From assembly GCF_000350225.1 (NCBI RefSeq), contig NW_005179258.1:73813-137812 (forward strand): DNA of 64,000 nt, read 5' to 3'. The notes below the pieces were generated by a model. The model was not told the DNA's origin. It saw only the letters and a list, made by a program, of their open reading frames with translations, and did not search any database. Both the position numbers and the translations under genes were made by a program. Shown here piece after piece: positions 34,101 to 43,021 of this stretch (positions are counted from its first letter, which is position 1; each line of letters starts with the position of its first letter). Origin of the DNA: Chondrus crispus. Its lineage: Eukaryota > Rhodophyta > Florideophyceae > Gigartinales > Gigartinaceae.

Positions 34101-35170
34101 CACTCTTGTAGGGTACTCGCGGCTATATGAGTCGTGACCCTTACATCATCTATGATAATCTGACACACCCTCTTCAGAACCACGCTTGTGCCTTCACTTA
34201 CACTCTTCCGAATGCGTTCCGCTCTCTCCCTTCTGCCGCCGTCTGGTTGCCACCAGACAATTCCTTAATTAGGCACAGTCTGTCGTGCTCGGTTACTCGT
34301 AGAGCACGCTTCTTCCTCGGCTCGACACGCAGCGTATTTAATTAATTACGACCGACAGCTAGCAATCCCTTCTCGATCGTAAACGTCCGGCTTATTCACA
34401 CGAGACCTGGTACGCCTGCTCGTGTGACGTCATCGCCCGCGGTGTGAAGGTCTTGCTCTCTGCGTCACATAAAAAGTAAAATAAATGAACAAAGCAAAAA
34501 CGAAACGAAACAGAACAGTGTGAAAACAAAAATGACGGAAGTGGGTTACTGTGGTAAACCGGTAAATGGGTCGCTCGCAATATGCGCGTCCGTGTCAGTT
34601 CTTGCTGATCCAACTCAGCAATAGTATTCCTCGATGAGGCCGTCGATCCTGGCAGAGTACGGGTTACCAAGCGGGTTTTTGACACAGTATCGCCGTGGAC
34701 ATGCGTCTCCGGTGGTCTCCAATCTTAGCAGGTAGAGGGCGAACGTTCCCTTACTTGGGAATGTGACAGTGCATGTGGGCATCTCATTCAGCTCTTCGAT
34801 CAGGGTCAGATCGCGACTTAGCCTCCGCACGGTTTTAGCCAGCGTGCCGCAACAACTAAAAAATATTCTTTTGGATTAAATGATCCTCCACGGGGGCGGA
34901 CCGCTGATCCCGATTGTCATTTCACATGTATCCGTCGATTTTGTGTGCGTATTTTCCGGGAGGCTCCTTGCCTCATCCGGACATACAGTCTCACTTCCAT
35001 TCCTTGATAACGCGTCGCGCGTCCTTTCTTTCTTCTGGAGGGGCCCCGGGGGCTGCCTACCTTGCTTCCTCTGCTCTCACTTTCCTCATCCGCAAAATCT
35101 GCGAATTCGTTTCTCCCTCGAATTTCTGACTTCTCTGTTCTCCCTAACCTACTAGTTCTATTTGCGATGG
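31194..35170. other. Unassigned rest of the Ty3-3 accessory region
   Basis: 31200-31560 is pyrimidine-rich. Several minus-strand (sense) frames look protein-like but are broken: PDINFIWMFEPEEALFRSRD (near 31950), FEDETRLRDTTPTATLETAD (near 32690), HDKSSGVLIKFNGHLSRRRG (near 33360) and TLIEELNEMPTCTVTF (near 34790). Segments around 32868-33130 and 34287-34550 resemble each other (shared TTAATTACG and A-rich tracts), suggesting an old tandem duplication of about 1.4 kb. They may be remains of one extra sense gene after pol, spliced or decayed. Confidence 0.3.
34060..34101 (-). other. tRNA-Tyr-like 5' half
   Basis: On the minus strand the stretch reads like a tRNA from the acceptor through the anticodon: CTCCCGG acceptor strand, TA, a D arm with AATCGGTA loop and GAGC, TTTGA anticodon stem, loop CTGTAC with GTA at the anticodon position. 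No 3' half follows within 150 bp. The acceptor strand pairs with the TCGGGAG predicted from the primer-binding sites of the three Ty3 elements (six Watson-Crick pairs and one G-U). Confidence 0.5.
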
Positions 35171-38100
35171 TTATCCCGGTTGTGCGTGCGACGCCTGCGT
35201 GGGTAAGGATAGCCTTTTCCTTCGGAAATATGTGACTACCGCGCTGCGGGGGATCTGCTCAATAGGTTCCCACGTTGCGTCCTCGATGGTATGCCCATAC
35301 CACCTCACTTTGAGAATTAATTTCTCCTCGTCGTAGCCGTGGTCCACGATCTTGTCGATCACATACTCCTGACTCTCGGCTCCTTCTTCCTGCGTGTCCA
35401 ACTGTCCTTCCCCCTGCCGAAGATCTTTCAACTCATCCTCTTCTCTGGACTTTCCAAACTCGCGTAGGTCTGGAGGTGTCTCCGTTGTCGGCGTTCGACC
35501 AACTAAATTATCCTGGTCCCCCGTCGTAGGCGCATGGGTGTGAGGACGTTCCTCGTCCTCCATTATCTCTCCTTCTTCGTTTAGCTCCGGCTCTCCCAGG
35601 AACTGTGGCGCTTGCCGTAGGCCAGTTATCGGCGCATAGTCTATCGGGCTTGGGGCTAACTCCACCCTGTCTCGCGATACGCGTTCCTCCTGATCGCCAA
35701 TGGCAATGACTACCGTATGTTGATCCGATCTTCGGACCTGATAAGGTCCTGTGGCGACTTGTGCCAGCTTGTGTTTCGGTTCGCTAGCCGTGCCCTGCTC
35801 CTTCCGAAGGAACACGTAGGACCCCGGCGGGATCTCATATTGCGGTTTGCGAAGGCGTGCGTCGAAATTTCGCTTGTACCGGGCTTGTTCCTTTCGCAAA
35901 CTCCTATCAGCGCCTTTCATCAGGCTTTCCAACCACGACTGCCATTTCAGGTAGTACGCTCGATTCGAGCTAAATCCTTCCAAACTTGGCTGTGCTTGTA
36001 ACGCAATGCTTCTCGGCGCCCGAGCTAACACCAGCTCGAAGGGCGCGATATTCGTAGTTCGATGAACTTGCGTGTTGTATGCGAACGTCACAGCGTCGCT
36101 AAATAGGTCCCAGTCCTTAGGATTCTCTCCAACGTATTTTCGCAACGCGGAAGTCAGCGTGCGGTTAAACCTCTCAACTTGGCCGTTGGCTTGCGGGTGG
36201 TACGTAGTTGTGAATACATTGCGTATGCCGAGAATTCGACAGACGTTCTGAAAGAACCGGGCCGTGAACTGTGTTCCATTGTCGGACAGCAGCTTGACCG
36301 GCGGTCCGTACACGAATACCCAATGGTGAACGAAGGCTTGTGCGATGTGCGCAGCTGATATCTTCTTCAACGGTACGGTTCGTACCAGTTTCGAGTATCG
36401 ATCGCTGATCACGAGAATGTACCGATTTCCTCGTTTAGTTGTAATTAGCTCGCCGAGGATGTCGATGGCGACAAACTCCAGCGGAGCTTTGGGCGTGAAC
36501 AGCTTCATTTCCTTCGTGTTTCTTCTTAACTTCACCCTCTCCCGCGCACATGCGGCGCAATTCTTCGCGACTGCATGGCAGTCTAGGGCCATCGTAGGCC
36601 AATAAAAATATCTTCTCAAAGGCTTGTAAAGTTTCCTGCCTCCCGGGTGGCCTGCCAATTTGGCGTAGTGGCTCAACCCTAGGACGCGGTCCCTTAACGA
36701 TTGTGGTATTATCACTTGTACAAACTCTGCCGCGGTACGGCATAGAGTTCCTTCGAGTTCCTCGGTTTCCATGCTGAATGTTCTCACCTTTCCGGCGTCC
36801 ATTTCTTCCTTGATGCGATTGCAGAAGGGGTCGACGGCTTGCTCGCGAATGAGCTCCTCCGGAGTGACAGCTTTGAATTGATCGAGGCGGTCAGGGGCGG
36901 TCCCCCCCTCAAGAGCGAGGATGTCGTCTATCGCGTCAAAACTTTCCTCGTCCTCCACTGTACCCTCGGCCGGTTCGGCCATAAAGCATGGGATTTCGTC
37001 GTCGATTTCGTCGACGGTTTCTCCTGCGGTCCGTAATCTTGACAGGGCATCAGCTTGACTGTTCGCCTTGCCGTTCTTGTACTTGATTTCGAATTCGAAT
37101 TCCGAGAGGCGGAGCCTCCATCGGATTAATCTCCCGCTGGGGTCGGTTACGTTCATCAACCACCTCAATGAGGCATGGTCGGTATGCACAATGAAGTGCT
37201 CGCCATATAGATATGGTCTTAAAGTCTGTACGGCCCAAATTACCGCTAGACATTCTTTTTCTGATACAGAATAGTTTCTCTCGGCTGCGGCTAACGTTCT
37301 TGAAAAGAACCCGATGGGTTTGCGTTGCGCATCCGGGTGTGTTTGAAATAGTGCAGCGCCTATTTGGTAGTCGCTTACATCGGTATCTACCGAGTAGGGT
37401 AGGTCCTTCTTCGGCAGCGCCAACACCGGCGGCGCCAAGATGGCGTCCTTGAGCTTATGAAAAGCTTTCTTGCACGGTTCGTCGAATCCTTCCAACTGGA
37501 CCGGTTGTCCCTTCTTCAACAGTTGATTGAGCGGATGTGCGATTTTCGCATAATGCGGAACGAATCTGCGGTAGACATTACAAAGTCCCAAGAAGCTCCT
37601 GAGCTGGGTCTGCGTTTGAGGGTACCTCACTTGTTCCAATGCGACGGTTCGCGCAGCGTCCACTTCCAATGTACCTGGCCGAACGAAATGGCCCAGGTAC
37701 TTGATCTTTTCGACGAAAAATTCACACTTGCGAAGCTTGAGCTTCACACCTGCCTTCTCCAATACAGAAAGTATCTCATCCACGTGCACGATGTGCTCCT
37801 CCCACGACTTGCTAAAAATTATTATGTCGTCCAGATACACCAAGCAGCACTTCCAACGGAACGGAGAGAGCAGGATATCCATTGCTCTCTGAAACGTTCC
37901 TGGCGCGTTAGTTAGCCCCAAGGGCATTCTTGAGAAGCGATACAGTCCTGAGTGACACGAAAATGCAGTCTTGTCGCGGTCGCGCTCAGGGATAGGCATC
38001 TGCCAATATCCCGAGATCGTGTCCAACGCGGAGAAAACCTTGGTGTCACCAAGCGGGTCCAGGCACTCATCCATGCACGGTAAGGGGTACGTGTCATTCA

Positions 38101-38686
38101 CTGTCACTGCGTTCAACCTGCGGTAGTCTACGCAAAAACGCATTGACCCGTCCGGCTTGGGCACCAGCAACACGGGCGACGCCCATTCTGACTGCGCTGG
38201 TTCTATCACTCCTGCCTCCAACATCTTCTGCACCTCTGCATCTTCTACTTCGCGGGCTTTAGGCCCGGCCCGATACGGGGCTTGTGCGACGGGACGAGTC
38301 TCGGGGATCAACTCGATCCGATGGACTGTGGTATTAATTTCGCCAAGCGTCCCATCCCACATCCTTGAATACTTCTTCAACATCCGACGGAACCGCTCGC
38401 GCAGCCGGTCCGGCACGTGGCTCAGGTCGAGTTCCTCCGCGTCCGGCGGGGGAGGCTCAATCCGCCGCTCCGGCGTCGTAGTTGCCGTTGCGGAGAGCCT
38501 TTCATCCCGTTCCCCTTGCTGGTCCTCGCGCGCTTGATCCGACGGTTCGCCTCTTGTCTCGCCCGTAGGCGTCTTGGTGGAATTAGGAAAATATTCCTTC
38601 TTCCTTTCTTGAATTCCGAGAACTTCACCAATGGTGGTTTTGCTCTCGAGCGCGGCTCTCGGGTGCGGTAATAATTCTGCCACCAC
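35171..38686 (-). CDS. Ty3-3 pol: RT, RNase H, integrase, chromodomain
   Basis: An uninterrupted frame of 1171 codons. RT occupies about residues 130-330 (FCVDYRRLNAVTVNDTYP, LVYLDDIIIFSKS). RNase H follows (SVDTDVSDYQIGAALF, SEKECLAVIWAV, HTDHASLRWL). Integrase has an H2C2 zinc region (HYAKLAGHPG, NCAACARERV), Asp in VAIDILGEL and LLSDNGTQFT, and Glu in ANGQVERFNRTL. A chromodomain near the C-terminus (YVIDKIVDHG, LKVRWYGHTIEDATWEP) would tether integration to modified histones. No ATG opens the frame: it begins right after the in-frame TAA that separates it from protease, so it needs readthrough, or that TAA is a mutation. In Ty3-1 and Ty3-2 the equivalent position is Thr. Confidence 0.9.
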   Translation of the reverse strand: MVAELLPHPRAALESKTTIGEVLGIQERKKEYFPNSTKTPTGETRGEPSDQAREDQQGERDERLSATATTTPERRIEPPPPDAEELDLSHVPDRLRERFRRMLKKYSRMWDGTLGEINTTVHRIELIPETRPVAQAPYRAGPKAREVEDAEVQKMLEAGVIEPAQSEWASPVLLVPKPDGSMRFCVDYRRLNAVTVNDTYPLPCMDECLDPLGDTKVFSALDTISGYWQMPIPERDRDKTAFSCHSGLYRFSRMPLGLTNAPGTFQRAMDILLSPFRWKCCLVYLDDIIIFSKSWEEHIVHVDEILSVLEKAGVKLKLRKCEFFVEKIKYLGHFVRPGTLEVDAARTVALEQVRYPQTQTQLRSFLGLCNVYRRFVPHYAKIAHPLNQLLKKGQPVQLEGFDEPCKKAFHKLKDAILAPPVLALPKKDLPYSVDTDVSDYQIGAALFQTHPDAQRKPIGFFSRTLAAAERNYSVSEKECLAVIWAVQTLRPYLYGEHFIVHTDHASLRWLMNVTDPSGRLIRWRLRLSEFEFEIKYKNGKANSQADALSRLRTAGETVDEIDDEIPCFMAEPAEGTVEDEESFDAIDDILALEGGTAPDRLDQFKAVTPEELIREQAVDPFCNRIKEEMDAGKVRTFSMETEELEGTLCRTAAEFVQVIIPQSLRDRVLGLSHYAKLAGHPGGRKLYKPLRRYFYWPTMALDCHAVAKNCAACARERVKLRRNTKEMKLFTPKAPLEFVAIDILGELITTKRGNRYILVISDRYSKLVRTVPLKKISAAHIAQAFVHHWVFVYGPPVKLLSDNGTQFTARFFQNVCRILGIRNVFTTTYHPQANGQVERFNRTLTSALRKYVGENPKDWDLFSDAVTFAYNTQVHRTTNIAPFELVLARAPRSIALQAQPSLEGFSSNRAYYLKWQSWLESLMKGADRSLRKEQARYKRNFDARLRKPQYEIPPGSYVFLRKEQGTASEPKHKLAQVATGPYQVRRSDQHTVVIAIGDQEERVSRDRVELAPSPIDYAPITGLRQAPQFLGEPELNEEGEIMEDEERPHTHAPTTGDQDNLVGRTPTTETPPDLREFGKSREEDELKDLRQGEGQLDTQEEGAESQEYVIDKIVDHGYDEEKLILKVRWYGHTIEDATWEPIEQIPRSAVVTYFRRKRLSLPTQASHAQPG

Positions 38687-39772
38687 TTAGCCTTTTTGCA
38701 CCCTGACAGGGTACGTCCTAAAATTCGCAACGAGTAAACGAAATGGCCTGCCAGGCTCAACCTGAACGACACCATTCGTGCACGTCAACCCGTGCCTTTC
38801 GTACAACGACGAGTACGGCTGAAACTCAACCAAGCCCGCCCTCTTCGAGGTGCATTCCACGACGCGTTGCGTCCCTGACTCGATAGTCGTGGCTCTTGCC
38901 ACTTTTACCTTAGGGGAAAATCGCTCCCCCTTTCCATCATTCTCGTCCTCTCCCGGGACGAGATTCTTCTTCCCTCTTCTCGTCGAGAACCGTCTAACTA
39001 TCGGAACCTCCGAGAAATCCGCCAACTCAACCGTTTTCTTCCTTGGATAAATTGCTTCCACAAACCGGTCACAGTAGTCCGCGCCTAGAATTAGCGGGAC
39101 GGCTAGTTTTTCGCATACAATAAACTCGGCTGCGGCCACAAATTTTCCAAGCCTCACAGGCATTCTAATTGTGCCGAGAGTCCGGAGTGGCCTATTGTTT
39201 GCGTCGCCAATGTCTTGGGTCGGTCCGTAGGACACTAGAGATTCCATTCCAGCTGGGAGTTCCGATTTTCGCACAAGGTTTGGTCCCGCGCCGGTGTCTA
39301 AAACAGACAACACCCGGCTCATCAATTCAATTGTGGGTCCGATGTCCGCGTAAACTTTGTAGTTTTTTCGCGCAAGAACCAAAATCTTCTCGGGACACTC
39401 CCTTCGCTTAACCCTGTACCAGTGTCTTCGAACTTCTTCCAGCGGATGATCTCGGGCTCGGCTCAAAATTTTCTTGACTTGAGCTGGCCCTTTGGGCTTA
39501 TCCACCAATCCAACAACCTCCTCCTTGAGGCCTGATTTTTCCTTTAGAGACGGGGAACGGGGCTGAGCCCCGGGCACAGTACGTCGACCCTGTGCCTCTC
39601 GCGACTCATGCGAGATTCCTCTCTCTAGTTTTCCGGCCGCTGCGGGATCCTTCTCACATCCGACGGCGCGGGCCCCGCGGTGGGCCCTCTGAAGGGTTGG
39701 TTCGACCTCGGCGTTGAAGCACTCGGCGTGCTCCCCGTCTGCGAATCGAACCAATTCTTGACCTTCAGCTAA
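38687..39772 (-). CDS. Ty3-3 pol N-terminal part with retropepsin
   Basis: The open frame follows a TAG at 39773-39775 and ends with TAA at 38687-38689. Its protease motif is SVLDTGAGPNLVRKSEL, with the second loop VPLILGADYCDRFVE. Phase and the matching neighbour region in Ty3-1 and Ty3-2 show that it is the start of pol, +1 relative to gag. Both bounding stops interrupt what should be one polyprotein. Confidence 0.8.
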   Translation of the reverse strand, partial: LAEGQELVRFADGEHAECFNAEVEPTLQRAHRGARAVGCEKDPAAAGKLERGISHESREAQGRRTVPGAQPRSPSLKEKSGLKEEVVGLVDKPKGPAQVKKILSRARDHPLEEVRRHWYRVKRRECPEKILVLARKNYKVYADIGPTIELMSRVLSVLDTGAGPNLVRKSELPAGMESLVSYGPTQDIGDANNRPLRTLGTIRMPVRLGKFVAAAEFIVCEKLAVPLILGADYCDRFVEAIYPRKKTVELADFSEVPIVRRFSTRRGKKNLVPGEDENDGKGERFSPKVKVARATTIESGTQRVVECTSKRAGLVEFQPYSSLYERHGLTCTNGVVQVEPGRPFRLLVANFRTYPVRVQKG

Positions 39773-39788
39773 CTATTCGATGGTATCC

Positions 39789-41912
39789 CTAACCTCTCCA
39801 TCGGAGACAACGCCTCATAATTTTCCAAAACTCGGTGCATTCTCGGAGGGAAAGAATGCACGTTGGCGCGGTGTGCCCCTTTTCATAGCAATGATAGCAC
39901 ACCAGACCGTGCGTCTTGACGGGATACGGCGTCCTAGTTCCTCCACGGGCCGGCGGCCTTCCCATCCAGCCTGGCCTTCGAAACGTCGTACCCTTGTCTT
40001 CCATCGGAATGCGCGGCGCCAGTGTGTGGCCGCGCCCCCGAAACATCATCACGGGATCCGTGGGCTCTGAAAACGACTCCGTCGTGTATGTAGGCGTCGG
40101 TAAAGTTGGCGACCCGCTGTCCCCATAGTCCTCGTGTCCGTAGCCCTCCGATGGCTCAATGAACTCGCCTTCGGCTACTAACGCTTCTTCGTAGTGATTT
40201 TCGCTACTTCCATGCGCACCGCGCTCATCTGACGCTGAAATGGACTGGGATAAATGGACGGCGGCGTGACTTTTGCGACCGGGATAAGAAGCCCTCGGCT
40301 TCTTCCCCGCCCTGAACGTCGACGGCGTCTGAATCGTGACCTTCTTGGTCTTCTTGTCCTTAGCGCGGCTCGCCGAGCCATGCGCCTTCGCGTAATTCAC
40401 TAGTCTCAAAAATGAAACGTCCCGATTGTCTTGCCGGTATTGAGATACCATCGGCTTGATACTCGAATCGAGTCCTTCAATAAACATCGTCATTTGTTCT
40501 TCCATCGAATATACGTTTCCACATCGATTGCTTGCGTCCGTCAGACGGATATAAAATTCCATCTCGTCTTCAGACGGTCTTTGCTGAACTTCTTGCAATG
40601 CGAGCACAGCTTGACGGATCGCCTCGTCGGTTGCGAAACTTCTCAACAACCACTGTACGGCCTCCGGCCAAACGGATATCTTTCCGTGATGGGCCCCGGC
40701 CGTCTGAGACACCGAAGTGTACTGTCTCAAGGCGATGCCGCTTAAAAATTCAGGCAACAGGCGGATCGCTTGCCCCTCGTTCATTTCTTGAGTATCGAAC
40801 TCTTGAACTAATTTTGCCAAAAAATCCAACACAAGGACCCCGTCCTCTCCTGTGAACGTGTTGTCCTTCTTCACCTTAGGCGGAATATCTCTCCTAATTT
40901 TTCGCACGGCGGTCCGCCGGGAACTTGACAAATATGTCTGCGGGTTCCGCAAGCGGTACGTTCGGAACGAAAGTAACTTCTTGAAGAGGTAGTTGGTCGG
41001 ATTCAGCTCCTCCAACTCCTCCCATCGCGGCCCGCGCCGCGTTGCGACATCTTCGGGCTCCGCGTCCTTGTCTCTCCGCGAGGCGGACGAAGTGACTCCG
41101 CCTCGTCTGGAGGAAATTTTCTTGCTTGACGAAATTCCGTTTCCGTCTTCTGAACGGCGTTCGGAATCGCCCGAATGGTTCAACGAACCGCCGTTACCAT
41201 CTTCGGAGGGACCAAGCGACTCCGACTGTGAGTAGCGGTTCTCCGGATCGTCACTACAGTGACCCTTGCTTGTATGTCGATTGTCCTTCTTCGAGGGCTT
41301 CAACTTGGAACTCCGCTGCCGAGCGGGCTTGTCCTTCTTCGACCGACGGTCGCCCTCTCTACCCGAAGGGAGCGGCTCGTCGTCCGATCCTTGCGGAGCT
41401 TGATCCGCGGCCTGCTCAAGGTCCTTGAAACGTTGCGCGGCGCGATCGAATCGGTCATCGATGCTTGCTCTGAATTTTCCTAAGGACTCCAAGGCTTGAT
41501 TGGCGTCGCGCCTCGCGTCCTTGACCGAAATTTTCAACGAGGCTAGGACCTCCGGCTCCAGACCGTCGGTCGCATCTCCTCGCTCCTTCTCGACGAGATC
41601 CACTCGAGCCGACAGCTCTCCCAAAACGGTGTGGAACTCGGATGCTTGCAACTCCAGTTGCTTCCGGACGAGGGCTAATTCAGCCTCGAGATTTTTCGTC
41701 ATCTCTTGGCGAATTTCCCCGCCCATCTTCTCGAACCTGTAGGATAGGTTATCCTTGTCGGCTTCAATCCCCGTCGGGGATTCTTGACCTTCGGGATCCG
41801 TGGCCGTATAGGCCTGGCTTCGGGTGCGAGGACCTCGCGGGATCCTCGACGCCCTTGCCGATCCGCTCCTACTCGCCCCGGGACCGACGTCCCCGGGTGC
41901 GCTTGTCGACAT
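39789..41912 (-). CDS. Ty3-3 gag
   Basis: About 707 residues from the ATG at 41912 (an upstream in-frame ATG at 41948 is possible). The N-terminal half is charged with coiled-coil segments. A capsid-like region follows (GVLVLDFLAKLVQEF, FYIRLTDASNRCGNVYSMEE). A zinc knuckle CYHCYEKGHTAPTC (C-X2-C-X4-H-X4-C) near the C-terminus would bind the RNA genome. The frame is intact and overlaps the +1 pol frame at its end. Confidence 0.85.
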   Translation of the reverse strand: MSTSAPGDVGPGASRSGSARASRIPRGPRTRSQAYTATDPEGQESPTGIEADKDNLSYRFEKMGGEIRQEMTKNLEAELALVRKQLELQASEFHTVLGELSARVDLVEKERGDATDGLEPEVLASLKISVKDARRDANQALESLGKFRASIDDRFDRAAQRFKDLEQAADQAPQGSDDEPLPSGREGDRRSKKDKPARQRSSKLKPSKKDNRHTSKGHCSDDPENRYSQSESLGPSEDGNGGSLNHSGDSERRSEDGNGISSSKKISSRRGGVTSSASRRDKDAEPEDVATRRGPRWEELEELNPTNYLFKKLLSFRTYRLRNPQTYLSSSRRTAVRKIRRDIPPKVKKDNTFTGEDGVLVLDFLAKLVQEFDTQEMNEGQAIRLLPEFLSGIALRQYTSVSQTAGAHHGKISVWPEAVQWLLRSFATDEAIRQAVLALQEVQQRPSEDEMEFYIRLTDASNRCGNVYSMEEQMTMFIEGLDSSIKPMVSQYRQDNRDVSFLRLVNYAKAHGSASRAKDKKTKKVTIQTPSTFRAGKKPRASYPGRKSHAAVHLSQSISASDERGAHGSSENHYEEALVAEGEFIEPSEGYGHEDYGDSGSPTLPTPTYTTESFSEPTDPVMMFRGRGHTLAPRIPMEDKGTTFRRPGWMGRPPARGGTRTPYPVKTHGLVCYHCYEKGHTAPTCILSLRECTEFWKIMRRCLRWRG

Positions 41913-42055
41913 GGTTCGTTTCAAAAAAAAGAACCTAACTAAACACAAAGAAAAAATAGAAAACGCTACAGCATCTGAATAAACTTACGTCGCAGAGAAA
42001 ACTCCTGTAGTCCGTTTCAGCTTACGCAGTTTCTAGGTCGGTCTCCTGTACGCAA

Positions 42056-42073
42056 TTCTAGGTCGGGAGACCA
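42056..42073 (-). promoter_or_regulatory. Ty3-3 primer-binding site
   Basis: On the minus strand it reads TGGTCTCCCGACCTAGAA, four bases inside the 5' LTR. It is identical to the site of Ty3-2 at 45349-45366. A partial second copy (TTCTAGGTCGG on the plus strand) lies at about 42030-42040. Confidence 0.8.
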
Positions 42074-42077
42074 CTTT

Positions 42078-43021
42078 TGTAGTGCAATGCGCCTGTTAGG
42101 CAGAGACCAAGGTCCGACGGTCCAACACAAACAACAGCAACACAAACAACAACTGCCAACGGCACAGCGCTACGGAGTGTTCGAAGCTCCCTGTCCTCTT
42201 TAAGCGGGTTTGCGGCCCGCAGTAGCTCGGATCCCTGATATGGGGGGGGGGGGCAAAGAGAAGGGCCCCGCCCGGGATCGGTAAATGGTGGTAGAGACTT
42301 GTAAAGGCAACTGCTCGACGAGTTCGGAGGGGTGTTTAGGTAAACCTGGTCCGATGGGTCGTAAATCCAATGCTCGAAGAGCGCCTTGTACACCTTATAC
42401 CCTTGATAAGGTCTTCGACGGGGACGCCGCAACGTAGCCCGTCGGGAAAGAAGAAAACGTAGCAGCGCTACACCGTCGTACTGCCCGATGGCAAAGTACC
42501 AACAACGGATCGGTCCCAACCAGATTCCGATGGAACCAACACTGAGAAAAGCACCACTGGTGCACCAACACAAAAGCCCGATGGCGAATGACGTCACGTT
42601 GCGGATCGCAATCCTACAAGGTGGGACCAACTCAAGATTAAGGGAAATTAGGATAGGGAAATAAAGGAAAATTGATAAGGAAAAAGGGGACCCCCGAGCG
42701 ATGAAGGATGCCGTAGGCTTAGGTAAAAGGGAGCGTCTTGGTAGAGACGGACTTCGACCAAGGCGACATTCAACTCCGGCAACTCGGGTTACCTTTACTG
42801 ACTTGGTCGTCAGAGGGCTAAGGTATATATCGCCCCGCCGGAGCCGCTACAGTAGCTCTCGGCGCTAGATCCTAGATCTAATCTAATGTTAAATAACTAA
42901 TATGCAAGTAATTAATATTAATAATTAAAATAATAAAGTGAAATGATTTCCACTTTTGCTTGTCATACCCCATCATTTTCATTTCTTTTCACCCCCCTTT
43001 TCAGGTGCGTATTGCACTACA
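42078..43021 (-). repeat. Ty3-3 5' LTR
   Basis: 944 bp, identical by eye to 28200-29141 apart from a G run near 42242. Confidence 0.95.

Larger units (their letters stand above)
28200..43021 (-). mobile_element. Ty3-3: youngest Ty3/gypsy element, inserted in Ty3-2 gag
   Basis: LTRs at 28200-29141 and 42078-43021 start TGTAGTGCAAT and end ATTGCACTACA; TSD ggtct is at 28195-28199 and 43022-43026. The uninterrupted site is visible in Ty3-1 gag at about 52350. The LTRs differ only in a G run as far as I can see. Contents on the minus strand: gag, protease, RT-RNase H-integrase-chromodomain. Between pol and the 3' LTR are 6 kb that include a long antisense frame. Gag and most of pol are open, but pol carries two stops. 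Confidence 0.95.

Noticed and set aside
34060..34101. Functional intron-containing tRNA-Tyr gene
   Set aside because: No 3' half with a T arm and matching acceptor strand follows within 150 bp.
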